From an uncultured Lachnospiraceae bacterium (GTDB lineage: Bacteria > Bacillota > Clostridia > Lachnospirales > Lachnospiraceae), in assembly GCA_934394565.1 (NCBI GenBank), contig CAKRQV010000031.1, forward strand, positions 1 through 17,320: a DNA stretch of 17,320 bases. The letters run 5' to 3'. How positions within the stretch are numbered: position 1 is the stretch's first letter; each line of letters opens with the position of its first letter. The notes under the pieces are model-generated. The model did not search any database, was not told where the DNA came from, and worked only from the letters and a program-made list of their open reading frames with translations. Position numbers and translations under genes: made by a program. Below are positions 1 to 6,572 of this stretch, piece after piece.

Positions 1-180
1 GGCTGTGGCCATGATCATCACGATCACGAGCATCATCATCACGATCATGAAGATGAGTGCGGCTGTGGCCATGACCACCACGAGCATCATCATCATGACC
101 ATGGCGATGGTTGTGGCTGTGGACACGACCATGATCATGAAGAACATGATCAGCCGACACGTTCCCATACCCATTTTGTT
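1..180 (+). repeat. His/Cys-rich coding tandem repeat (about 60-nt period)
   Basis: Within the exporter frame, the units starting at 1 and 61 share the same opening (GGCTGTGGCCATGA) and encode GCGHDHHDHEHHHHDH and GCGHDHHEHHHHDH. A third, shorter unit starts with GCGHDHDH near 115. This is a low-complexity metal-binding segment repeated at DNA level and probably prone to slippage. The number of units upstream of the window is unknown. Confidence 0.85.
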
Positions 181-2952
181 GTGGAACATCATCATACCGA
201 AGGACATCCGGATGACTGTACCTGTGAGGTATGCAATCCGCATGTAGAATACTGTGATGTCTGCGGTGAGTCGCTGGCAAAATGCACCTGCAAGATGCCG
301 GACGAAGATGTAGAAAAGAGAGTTTATATTCTGGAAGGCCTGGACTGCGCCAACTGTGCAGCCAAGGTAGAAGCCAAGATCCGCACCATGCCTGAGGTTG
401 CTTTCGCAACAGTAGCCTATGCAACCAAACAGCTGCGTGTATCTGCTAACAATCAGGATGAACTGCTTCCGAAGATGCAGGCTTTGGTAGATTCCATCGA
501 AGATGGCATCACCATCGTTCCAAGAAAGAGAAAAGCGCCGAGCACGATCTCTGATACAAAGATTTATATCCTGCAGGGGCTGGACTGTGCCAATTGCGCT
601 GCCAAGATCGAAGCCAGGTTAAAAACACTGCCGGGCGTAGATGATGTGACGATCACCTATGCGACCAAGCAGATGAAGCTGTCTGCAAGACGTCCGGATG
701 ATCTGATCCCGACGATCAAAAAGACAATCGACGCTATGGAAGACGGTATCACCATCGTACCGAAGTCCATGCCGAAAGCAAAAGTATATATTCTGGATGG
801 TCTGGACTGCGCCAACTGTGCAGCTAAGATCGAAGCCAAACTGAGAACACTGCAGGGCGTAGACGATGTGACGATCACCTATGCGACCAAACAGATGAAG
901 CTCTATGCCAAACGTCCGGATGATCTGATTCCGGAGATTAAAAAAACGATCGACGCTATGGAAGATGGTATTACCATCATTCCGAAGGAAGAAGCAAAGA
1001 AAGAGACCGCAGAGAAAGAAGAAAAGAAATCTGCGATCCCGGAGAAATACAAACCGCTGGTATCTATCGGTGTTGGTGCAGCCCTGTTCCTTGTTGGTTT
1101 CCTGATGATCCATATCGGTGGCATGGAAGAGTCCGATCTTCGCCTGTTCCCGATTTACATTGTTTCCTACCTGATCCTCGGTGGCAAAGTCCTTATGACA
1201 GCAGCAAAGAATATGCGCAAAGGTCAGTGGTTTGACGAGAATTTCCTGATGGCTATTGCTACGCTGGGTGCGTTTGGTATCCGTGAGTTCCCGGAAGCTG
1301 TAGGTGTTATGTTATTCTACCGTATCGGTGAATATTTTGAGGATCGTGCAACTGAACAGAGCCGTTCCCAGATCATGGAAGCTGTCGATCTGCGTCCGGA
1401 GGTAATTAATCTTGTCGTTGGTGATGATATCCGTGTAATCGATGCAGAAGAAGCCGTTGTAGGTGATATCGTTTTAGTCCGTCCGGGTGACCGTGTGCCG
1501 CTGGATGGTGTTGTGATTGAAGGTGAGACCCGTCTGGATACATCTGCGATCACAGGTGAGCCTGTACCGGTAAAAGCTGGCGTTGGTGATGTGATTAGCT
1601 CCGGTTGTGTAAATACCTCTGGACAGATCAAGATGCGTGTGGAAAAAGTACTCGAAGAGTCTATGGTAACACGTATTCTGGATTCCGTAGAAAACGCTGC
1701 AGCCAGCAAGCCGAACATTGATAAATTCATCACACGTTTTGCACGTGTATACACACCGTTTGTTGTATTCTTTGCCCTGTTTGTTGCTATTGTACTGCCA
1801 TTTATTCTGCCAAACTGGCATTTCTTTGTAAATGCAGATTATACAGGTGCAGAGGGTGTACTTAACGGCACAACCGGTACAGCATCCGTGCTGACAGCCC
1901 TGACCTTCCTGGTTATCAGCTGCCCGTGCGCTCTGGTTCTGTCCGTACCGCTGGCATTCTTCGCCGGTATTGGTGCAGCATCCAAGAAAAACATCCTGTT
2001 CAAGGGTGGTGTGGCCATTGAGTCTTTAAAGGCTGTCAAAGCTGTTGTTATGGATAAGACAGGAACGATCACAAAGGGTAATTTTGTTGTACAGAACGCT
2101 GTAAGCACAGATCAGAATGTATCTTCTGACCAGCTGCTCGCCATCAGTGCCAGCTGTGAGCTGTCCTCCACACATCCGATCGGAAACAGTATCGTAGAGG
2201 CTGCCAAAGAAAAGAACTTAGACATTGAGCGTCCGTCTAAGGTAGAAGAAATTGCCGGTCACGGTATCCGTGCAACAATCAGCCAGGGTGTTGTTCTCTG
2301 CGGTAACCGTAAGCTGATGGAAGAGAACAACATCGATCTGTCCGGTTACCATAAAGACCAGTTTGGTACAGAAGTACTGACCGCTCTGAATGGTAAATTC
2401 ATCGGCCACATCGTGATCTCCGATACCATCAAAGAGGATGCCGTAGATGCGATTGCCAAGACAAAGAAACTCGGTATTGTAACAGCCATGCTGACCGGTG
2501 ATGCCGAAGACAGCGCCAAAGCTGTTGCAGCAGAAGCAGGCATCGACGAAGTACATGCCAAACTGCTTCCGCAGGATAAGTTCAACGAACTGCAGAAGAT
2601 CCGTGAACAGCATGGAGCCGTTATGTTCGTAGGTGACGGTATCAACGATGCCCCGGTACTTGCCGGAGCCGATGTCGGAGCCGCCATGGGAAGCGGCGCA
2701 GATGCAGCCATCGAAGCTGCAGATGTAGTCTTCATGACCTCCGAAATGGAAGCCATCCCACAGGCCATCGACATTGCCCGCGCAACAGGCCGTATCTCCT
2801 GGCAGAACGTATACTTCGCTCTCGCTGTGAAAATCATTGTCATGATCATGGGTCTGTGCGGCTTTGCCAATATGTGGATCGCCGTATTTGCCGACACCGG
2901 TGTCTCCATGCTCTGCCTGATAAACTCCATGCGTATCCTGTATCGCAAGTAA
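1..2952 (+). CDS. cadA: P1B-2-type Zn/Cd/Pb-exporting ATPase, 5' partial
   Basis: Pumps divalent soft metals out across the cytoplasmic membrane using ATP. The frame is open from base 1, so 983 residues are visible and the true start lies upstream; a GTG at 181 is internal. Order, numbered from window codon 1: a His/Cys-rich repeat (about 1-70), a Cys cluster of CxCxxC, CxxC and CxC type (about 72-98), and three HMA domains each with GLDCANCAAK (Cys pairs 116/119, 196/199, 270/273). The ATPase core follows: CPC in TM6 (641-643), phosphorylated Asp in DKTGT (D685), the HP motif (H725), and GDGIND (878-883). TM7 carries NVYFALAVK (N936, K944) and TM8 carries DTG (D965). CPC with these TM7/TM8 residues is the P1B-2 signature, separating it from copper pumps. 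Whether Zn, Cd or Pb is the main substrate cannot be told from sequence. Confidence 0.93.
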   Translation, partial: GCGHDHHDHEHHHHDHEDECGCGHDHHEHHHHDHGDGCGCGHDHDHEEHDQPTRSHTHFVVEHHHTEGHPDDCTCEVCNPHVEYCDVCGESLAKCTCKMPDEDVEKRVYILEGLDCANCAAKVEAKIRTMPEVAFATVAYATKQLRVSANNQDELLPKMQALVDSIEDGITIVPRKRKAPSTISDTKIYILQGLDCANCAAKIEARLKTLPGVDDVTITYATKQMKLSARRPDDLIPTIKKTIDAMEDGITIVPKSMPKAKVYILDGLDCANCAAKIEAKLRTLQGVDDVTITYATKQMKLYAKRPDDLIPEIKKTIDAMEDGITIIPKEEAKKETAEKEEKKSAIPEKYKPLVSIGVGAALFLVGFLMIHIGGMEESDLRLFPIYIVSYLILGGKVLMTAAKNMRKGQWFDENFLMAIATLGAFGIREFPEAVGVMLFYRIGEYFEDRATEQSRSQIMEAVDLRPEVINLVVGDDIRVIDAEEAVVGDIVLVRPGDRVPLDGVVIEGETRLDTSAITGEPVPVKAGVGDVISSGCVNTSGQIKMRVEKVLEESMVTRILDSVENAAASKPNIDKFITRFARVYTPFVVFFALFVAIVLPFILPNWHFFVNADYTGAEGVLNGTTGTASVLTALTFLVISCPCALVLSVPLAFFAGIGAASKKNILFKGGVAIESLKAVKAVVMDKTGTITKGNFVVQNAVSTDQNVSSDQLLAISASCELSSTHPIGNSIVEAAKEKNLDIERPSKVEEIAGHGIRATISQGVVLCGNRKLMEENNIDLSGYHKDQFGTEVLTALNGKFIGHIVISDTIKEDAVDAIAKTKKLGIVTAMLTGDAEDSAKAVAAEAGIDEVHAKLLPQDKFNELQKIREQHGAVMFVGDGINDAPVLAGADVGAAMGSGADAAIEAADVVFMTSEMEAIPQAIDIARATGRISWQNVYFALAVKIIVMIMGLCGFANMWIAVFADTGVSMLCLINSMRILYRK
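322..985 (+). repeat. Three tandem HMA-domain coding repeats
   Basis: Three consecutive heavy-metal-associated domains are encoded by related DNA. The CTGGAC of the CxxC motif lies at 340, 580 and 802, so the periods are 240 and 222 nt. Units 2 and 3 are much closer to each other than to unit 1, and share an exact block of about 26 bp starting at 643 and 865. This implies that the latest duplication produced units 2 and 3. Confidence 0.85.
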
Positions 2953-2994
2953 TATCAGCACCGCAGTGAAATATAGTAGAAATAAATAAGTAAT

Positions 2995-3043
2995 AAAAAA
3001 GTTCATTCCCGACAGAGAATACTGTCCCGAATGAACTTTTTTT
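2995..3043 (+). terminator. Rho-independent terminator of the metal exporter gene
   Basis: GTTCATTC (3001-3008) pairs with GAATGAAC (3029-3036), and GACAG (3011-3015) with CTGTC (3022-3026). A 2x2 CC/CC internal loop separates the two helices and the apical loop has 6 nt. Seven T follow at 3037-3043. It begins 48 bp after the exporter stop codon. An A tract precedes the stem, so weak action on the other strand is possible. Confidence 0.8.
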
Positions 3044-3062
3044 ACTTTTCAACAAAACATCC

Positions 3063-3091
3063 GCAGAAGCCGCCCCACAGGGCGCTTCTGC
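3063..3091. repeat. GC-rich hairpin, role unknown
   Basis: GCAGAAG (3063-3069) pairs with CTTCTGC (3085-3091), and CGCCC (3071-3075) with GGGCG (3080-3084), leaving one bulged C at 3070 and a 4-nt loop. No T run follows on the plus strand and only a loose one on the minus strand, so it is a poor terminator. It lies between the exporter terminator and the large palindromic element. Confidence 0.6.
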
Positions 3092-3106
3092 CTCCCAACA
3101 AAGTCA

Positions 3107-3284
3107 GGCGAAGAGAACGGCGGCGGGGGATACAGGGTGCTCCCTCAAAACCCTCCGAAGGCGTCGGCACTTAGCGAGTCCAAGCCGACAGGCGCCGGAC
3201 GAGCTTAGTACCGCTACGCCTGAGGCGGAGTGAGAACGCGTTTTGAGGGAGCACCCTGTATCCCCCGCCGCCGTCCTCTTCGCC
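3107..3284. repeat. Large GC-rich palindromic element
   Basis: The 44-nt arms 3107-3150 and 3241-3284 are reverse complements at 43 of 44 positions, the exception being A3116 opposite C3275. The 90-nt centre can fold further: CTCCG 3153-3157 with CGGAG 3226-3230, GTCGGC 3163-3168 with GCCGAC 3184-3189, and AGGCG 3190-3194 with CGCCT 3217-3221. As RNA this would be a long stem capped by a multibranch loop. It lies between convergent genes, is clearly richer in G+C than its surroundings, and contains no plausible gene; the open frames across it come from the palindrome. The form suggests a dispersed intergenic repeat (REP- or MITE-like) or a structured RNA. No transposase or target-site duplication was seen. 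Confidence 0.8.
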
Positions 3285-3334
3285 GTCCGTCTCCCCATAA
3301 AAGCCCCCACCAGAGCTTCCCTTATATGCCAGGA

Positions 3335-3368
3335 CAAAAAGAACCGTCTCCACAATATGGAAACGGTT
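3335..3368 (-). terminator. Terminator of the XRE regulator gene
   Basis: Read on the minus strand, AACCGTTTCC (3368-3359) pairs with GGAGACGGTT (3351-3342) around a 7-nt loop, followed by CTTTTTG. The single non-Watson-Crick pair is G-U only in minus-strand RNA and A-C on the plus strand, which supports use in the minus direction. It begins 10 bp past the stop codon of the XRE gene. Confidence 0.75.
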
Positions 3369-3377
3369 TCAAAATCT

Positions 3378-3629
3378 TCACTGCAACAACTTTTCAAATT
3401 CCCGAAAACGAAAGAAATTCTCCGCAGGTACCTCCAGCGTATCCGCAATATCAAACAACGTACTGATCGAAATCGAAGTCGGCACATTCGGAGCCTCAAT
3501 ATTACTCATATGCGTTCGGCTGATCTGTACCGCATCCGCCAGCTGCTGCTGCGTCATACCCTTCGATTTACGGTAATAGGCAATAATAAGCCCCAGCATC
3601 CGCAACCGATTAATTTTTTTATAATCCAT
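3378..3629 (-). CDS. Small XRE-family helix-turn-helix regulator
   Basis: An 83-residue protein made almost entirely of one Cro/C1-type HTH domain (about residues 8-73). The segment GMTQQQLADAVQISRTHMSNIE holds the two DNA-reading helices, and a PxxFF-like end closes the fold, as in minimal XRE regulators. It probably binds DNA as a dimer; there is no sensor or effector domain. The ATG at 3629 has a good ribosome binding site, TAAGGAGA (3637-3644), seven bases upstream. The gene has its own terminator and a candidate promoter/operator at 3663-3709, so it is probably a self-regulating single gene. Its targets cannot be inferred; neighbours are the CYTH gene upstream and a palindromic repeat downstream. 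Confidence 0.85.
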   Translation of the reverse strand: MDYKKINRLRMLGLIIAYYRKSKGMTQQQLADAVQISRTHMSNIEAPNVPTSISISTLFDIADTLEVPAENFFRFREFEKLLQ

Positions 3630-3662
3630 GACCCCATCTCCTTAGTATCGCACATCAAAAGC

Positions 3663-3709
3663 AGTCTGTCAGACTGACACATGATATACATGGCAAACAA
3701 AAGTACCAA
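3663..3709 (-). promoter_or_regulatory. Candidate promoter and operator of the XRE gene
   Basis: On the minus strand, TTGGTA (3709-3704), a 17-bp spacer and TATCAT (3686-3681) form a reasonable sigma-A promoter with a start near 3674. Two nested perfect palindromes overlap that start: AGTCTG-T-CAGACT (3663-3675) and GTCAG-A-CTGAC (3668-3678). A palindrome at the start of an HTH gene suggests an autorepressor site; this is inference. A second possible promoter (CTGACA, 17 bp, GATACT) is less likely because its start would remove the ribosome binding site. Confidence 0.45.
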
Positions 3710-3815
3710 AGAAAACCGGCACTTGCGTACAGTACAAGAGTATCAGTCACAAGAAAGAATGAAAACCATCGCAAATCGAGCAAAAGCACAGTTTCCATTT
3801 GCAAACTGCGGTTAA
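3690..3815 (+). CDS. Possible 41-residue small ORF (weak)
   Basis: An open frame of 41 residues starts MANKSTKENRHLRTV and ends with QFPFANCG. It lies on the plus strand between two minus-strand genes. It is polar and basic and matches nothing I recognise. There is no Shine-Dalgarno sequence before the ATG, it overlaps the candidate XRE promoter, and its 3' end overlaps a candidate terminator on the other strand. An open frame of this size is common by chance. It is listed only so that it is not lost. Confidence 0.12.
   Translation: MANKSTKENRHLRTVQEYQSQERMKTIANRAKAQFPFANCG
3782..3810 (-). terminator. Candidate terminator of the CYTH gene
   Basis: On the minus strand, CGCAGTTT (3810-3803) pairs with AAACTGTG (3794-3787), eight pairs including one G-U, with an 8-nt loop. 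A short CTTTTG follows. It lies 23 bp past the CYTH stop codon. The T run is short, so termination may be partial. Confidence 0.45.
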
Positions 3816-3832
3816 GTGCATAATGGTGAGAA

Positions 3833-4279
3833 TCACTTTGGCTGACTCAGATAACTGTTGTGAAACTTACCGGAATATGTTACATCCTCCCCGAACCAGT
3901 CCGGAGCAACAAAAGAATTGGCCTCATCCACACTCGGAAATTCCACCTCCGCCAGATACAGCGTTTCATATGGTGCATCAAAGACATCCAGCTCGATCAT
4001 CAGCCCATTGTCCAGTGGAAGCAGGTAGCGCGTCTTAGATAAAACAATACCATCTGCTTTTTCCTTTAAATGCAGATAGGCTTCCCGGGTCAGCGCCAGA
4101 TTGTATTCTTCACGCGCCATCATGCCCGCGGATTTATAGGTCAGGATATAATCGTCATCCTGCCTGCGGATACGCACAACCGGTTCTGTGCAAAGATATG
4201 CCTGTTCAATACGGCGGCTCTGGTATTTATCAAGATCTACAGGAAGACTGTGAATCAGAAATTTACGTTCGATTTCCAT
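3833..4279 (-). CDS. CYTH-domain protein (triphosphate hydrolase family)
   Basis: A 148-residue protein covering a single CYTH fold, the beta-tunnel that binds triphosphate groups and divalent metal. The N-terminal ExExK signature is present (E2, E4, K6 in MEIERKF). Other family landmarks follow: RIRRQDDDYILTYKS, an acidic EEYN strand, a KTRYLLPL strand, IELDVF and AEVEFPS. Bacterial members include inorganic triphosphatases, thiamine triphosphatases and class IV adenylate cyclases; length and missing extra domains fit a triphosphatase-like protein best, but the substrate is not readable. The ATG at 4279 is chosen over an in-frame TTG six bases upstream because the AAAGGA site lies 8 bases before the ATG but only 2 before the TTG. 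It is divergent from the DJ-1 gene. Confidence 0.85.
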   Translation of the reverse strand: MEIERKFLIHSLPVDLDKYQSRRIEQAYLCTEPVVRIRRQDDDYILTYKSAGMMAREEYNLALTREAYLHLKEKADGIVLSKTRYLLPLDNGLMIELDVFDAPYETLYLAEVEFPSVDEANSFVAPDWFGEDVTYSGKFHNSYLSQPK

Positions 4280-4335
4280 AAACAAAATCCTTTCTCAAAG
4301 CGGCATGGCAGCCGACTGTCTGAACTGTCACTGTC

Positions 4336-4363
4336 AGTATGCCACGATTCTGAAAAATAGCAA
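4336..4363 (-). promoter_or_regulatory. Candidate promoter of the CYTH gene
   Basis: On the minus strand, TTGCTA (4363-4358), a 16-bp spacer and CATACT (4341-4336) match four of six bases each. ACTGTC occurs three times just downstream on the plus strand (4315, 4324, 4330), inside the presumed leader. Their meaning is unknown and they may be chance. Confidence 0.35.
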
Positions 4364-4411
4364 GTGGTTTGCAAAAACATCTTAAAAAGAAAAAGAAAGC
4401 CAGAGGAATTA

Positions 4412-4440
4412 TTGCCCTGCGAAAAAAGAAAGTGTAGAAT
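4412..4440 (+). promoter_or_regulatory. Promoter of the DJ-1/PfpI gene
   Basis: TTGCCC (4412-4417), a 17-bp spacer and TAGAAT (4435-4440) give a start near 4447, leaving a short leader of about 17 nt that still holds the GGGAGG ribosome binding site (4452-4457). Confidence 0.6.
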
Positions 4441-4463
4441 AAAAAGAAAACGGGAGGTATAAC

Positions 4464-5033
4464 ATGAAAAAAGCATATCTGTTTTTAGCAGACGGTTTTG
4501 AGGAGATTGAAGGACTGACCGTCGTTGATATCCTGCGCAGGGCAGGTGTAGACATATGTACGGTATCCATTATGGGAAAAAAGGAAATCACAGGCGCACA
4601 TCAGATCGAAGTAAAAGCAGATGCCCTGTATGAAGAATGTCGGTTTGCAGATGGAGATATGTTTATTCTTCCTGGGGGCATGCCAGGCACCAGATATCTC
4701 GGTGAACATCAGGGGCTGTGTCAGCTCTTAAAGGAAAAGGCAGACGATGGTGTGGCACTGGCAGCCATCTGTGCAGCTCCGAGTGTACTTGGTGATCTGG
4801 GACTGTTACAGGGGAAAAAAGCCATTTGCTATCCGGGATTTGAGTCCCGTCTGGCCGGGGCTACGGTTACCTTTGAAAAAGTTGTGACCGATGGAAATAT
4901 CACCACCAGCATGGGCATGGGTACAGCGATTCCTTTTGCACTTCGACTGGTGACGGAATTGATCGGCGAAAAGACGGCACATGAGGTAAAAGACAGTATC
5001 CGGTATGGGCATTTGTCGGCACTGAAAGGCTAA
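4464..5033 (+). CDS. DJ-1/PfpI family protein
   Basis: A 189-residue single-domain protein of the DJ-1/ThiJ/PfpI superfamily. The nucleophile elbow AAICAAP places the reactive cysteine at C103, and GFEEIEGL supplies the acidic partner (E16, matching Glu18 of human DJ-1). LPGGMPG at about 69-75 is the conserved glycine-rich turn. Members of the DJ-1 branch act in oxidative or carbonyl stress, with glyoxalase, deglycase or chaperone activities proposed; older annotations name it 4-methyl-5(beta-hydroxyethyl)-thiazole monophosphate biosynthesis protein, which should not be taken as proof of a thiamine role. It has its own promoter, a GGGAGG site 6 nt before the ATG, and its own terminator, so it is probably monocistronic. 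Confidence 0.9.
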   Translation: MKKAYLFLADGFEEIEGLTVVDILRRAGVDICTVSIMGKKEITGAHQIEVKADALYEECRFADGDMFILPGGMPGTRYLGEHQGLCQLLKEKADDGVALAAICAAPSVLGDLGLLQGKKAICYPGFESRLAGATVTFEKVVTDGNITTSMGMGTAIPFALRLVTELIGEKTAHEVKDSIRYGHLSALKG

Positions 5034-5054
5034 AATAAGGTTACAAAACAATAT

Positions 5055-5100
5055 AAGAGGAAGAAGCTGCAGACAAAATACAGCTTTTTCCTCTTTTTTT
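5055..5100 (+). terminator. Terminator of the DJ-1/PfpI gene
   Basis: A 15-bp stem with one G-U pair (5055-5069 with 5081-5095) and an 11-nt loop runs into a T tract ending at 5100. It begins 22 bp past the stop codon. It insulates the tig operon from upstream transcription. Confidence 0.88.
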
Positions 5101-5153
5101 GAAGGAAAAAATCCTAAAAAAAGCCTAAAATAGGGGCATTTTTAAAAAAAATA

Positions 5154-5183
5154 CTGGCATAATAAAAGGACTTATGCTATCAT
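5154..5183 (+). promoter_or_regulatory. Promoter of the tig-clp-lon operon
   Basis: CTGGCA (5154-5159), an 18-bp spacer and TATCAT (5178-5183) with an extended -10 TGC just before it. The predicted start is near 5190, giving a leader of about 65 nt. No CIRCE element (TTAGCACTC inverted repeat) and no CtsR box (GGTCAAA direct repeat) is visible upstream of tig, so heat-shock control by HrcA or CtsR is not supported here. Confidence 0.55.
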
Positions 5184-5254
5184 AATGCAATGACTGTGAG
5201 TATGGAAAAGTACGTCCACGCAAACGAAGTGTGAATTTAAGGAGGAATATATAC

Positions 5255-6544
5255 ATGAGCGTACAGGTTGAAAAATTAGAAAAAAACATGGCAAAGCTGA
5301 CCATCGAAGTGTCCGCTGAAGAATTTGAAAAAGGAATCCAGGCTGCATACCTGAAAGAAAAAGGAAAAATCTCCCTTCCGGGCTTCAGAAAAGGTAAAGC
5401 ACCGCGCAAGATGATCGAAAAAATGTATGGTGTTGGTGTATTCTATGAAGAGGCTGCCAACAACGTAATGCCGATGGCTTACAGCAATGCAGCTAAGGAG
5501 AGCGAGCTGGAGATCGTATCCAATCCGGAGATCGACATTGTACAGATTGAAGCTGGCAAACCGTTTATCTTTACAGCAACAGTAGCTGTGAAACCGGAAG
5601 TTACTCTGGGCGAGTACAAAGGTGTAGAGGTTAAGAAAGCTGACCTTACTGTAACAGACGAAGAGATCGAAGCTGAGCTGAAGAAAGAGCAGGAGAAGAA
5701 CTCCCGTACAGTAAACGTAGACGATCGTGCTGTAGAAAACGGCGATATGATCAAACTGGACTTTGAAGGTTTCGTTGACGGCGTTGCATTCGACGGTGGC
5801 AAAGGTGAGAACTACGATCTGACCATCGGTTCCAACAGCTTCATCCCGGGCTTTGAGGATCAGCTGGTTGGCGCTAAGATCGGTGAGGACGTTGATGTCA
5901 ACGTAACATTCCCGGAAGAGTACCATGCAAAGGATCTGGCTGGCAAAGCAGCTGTATTCAAATGCAAAGTAAACGCTATTTCCGTAAAAGAGCTGCCGGA
6001 GCTGGACGATGAGTTTGCCCAGGAAGTTTCCGAGTTCGATACTCTGGATGAGTACAAAGCAGACGTAAAGAAAAATCTGGAAGAGAAAAAAGCAGCAGAG
6101 GCTAAGACTGCCAAAGAAAACGAAGCAGTAGATAAAGCTGTAGAGAATGCCCAGATGGATATTCCGGATCCGATGATCGACAGCCAGGTAGAGCAGATGA
6201 TCAACGACTATGCAAGAAGACTGCAGTCCCAAGGTCTGTCCATGGAGCAGTACATGCAGTTTACAGGCACAACACTGGATGCTCTGAAAGAGCAGGTTCG
6301 TCCGCAGGCTCTGACACAGATCAAGTCCAGACTGGTTCTGGAGAAGATCGCAGAGGTTGAGGATATCCAGATCTCTGACGAGAAGCTTGATGAAGAGCTG
6401 ACTAAGATGGCAGAAAGCTACAAGATGGAGCTGGATAAGCTCAAAGAGCTGATGGGCGATTACGAGAAAGACCAGATGAAGAAAGATATGGCCGTACAGG
6501 AAGCCGTAACACTGGTAGCTGAGGCCGCTAAAGAAGTCGAATAA
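5255..6544 (+). CDS. tig: Trigger factor, ribosome-associated chaperone
   Basis: A 429-residue protein of normal family length. It docks at the ribosome exit tunnel and shields new chains. The N-terminal domain has the ribosome-binding signature GFRKGKAPR at residues 43-51 (F44-R45-K46 loop). The middle FKBP-like prolyl isomerase domain lies at about 150-245, and the helical C-terminal chaperone arms follow, with acidic and lysine-rich helices. ATG at 5255 is chosen because AAGGAGGA (5239-5246) lies 8 bases before it; a GTG at 5231 in the same frame lies before that site. It is the first gene of the operon, 28 bp before clpP. The tig-clpP-clpX order is conserved in Firmicutes and couples folding with proteolysis. 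Confidence 0.98.
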   Translation: MSVQVEKLEKNMAKLTIEVSAEEFEKGIQAAYLKEKGKISLPGFRKGKAPRKMIEKMYGVGVFYEEAANNVMPMAYSNAAKESELEIVSNPEIDIVQIEAGKPFIFTATVAVKPEVTLGEYKGVEVKKADLTVTDEEIEAELKKEQEKNSRTVNVDDRAVENGDMIKLDFEGFVDGVAFDGGKGENYDLTIGSNSFIPGFEDQLVGAKIGEDVDVNVTFPEEYHAKDLAGKAAVFKCKVNAISVKELPELDDEFAQEVSEFDTLDEYKADVKKNLEEKKAAEAKTAKENEAVDKAVENAQMDIPDPMIDSQVEQMINDYARRLQSQGLSMEQYMQFTGTTLDALKEQVRPQALTQIKSRLVLEKIAEVEDIQISDEKLDEELTKMAESYKMELDKLKELMGDYEKDQMKKDMAVQEAVTLVAEAAKEVE

Positions 6545-6572
6545 GTGAGTCTACGTTGAGGAGGCGTTTTGC

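Noticed and set aside
181..183. GTG as the start of the metal exporter
   Set aside because: No ribosome binding site, and the same frame is open to base 1 with a meaningful metal-binding sequence.
5..247. 80-residue Met/Ile/Thr-rich frame at the window start
   Set aside because: Out-of-frame reading of the His-codon repeat; the exporter frame is open through the whole stretch and continues into HMA domains.
322..985. CRISPR-like array
   Set aside because: The repeats are whole protein domains in one reading frame with 222-240 nt periods, not short repeats with unique spacers.
2218..3006. 262-residue minus-strand frame under the exporter
   Set aside because: Antisense shadow of a strongly coding region with no family features and no start signals.
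3104..3677. Several open frames on both strands across 3104-3677
   Set aside because: They arise from the GC-rich palindrome and the antisense of the XRE gene; Arg-rich composition and no ribosome binding sites.
5101..5254. HrcA (CIRCE) or CtsR heat-shock operator upstream of tig
   Set aside because: Neither the TTAGCACTC inverted repeat nor the GGTCAAA direct repeat is present.
5276..6232. 318-residue minus-strand frame under tig
   Set aside because: Antisense shadow of trigger factor; Cys/Phe-rich composition typical of such shadows.
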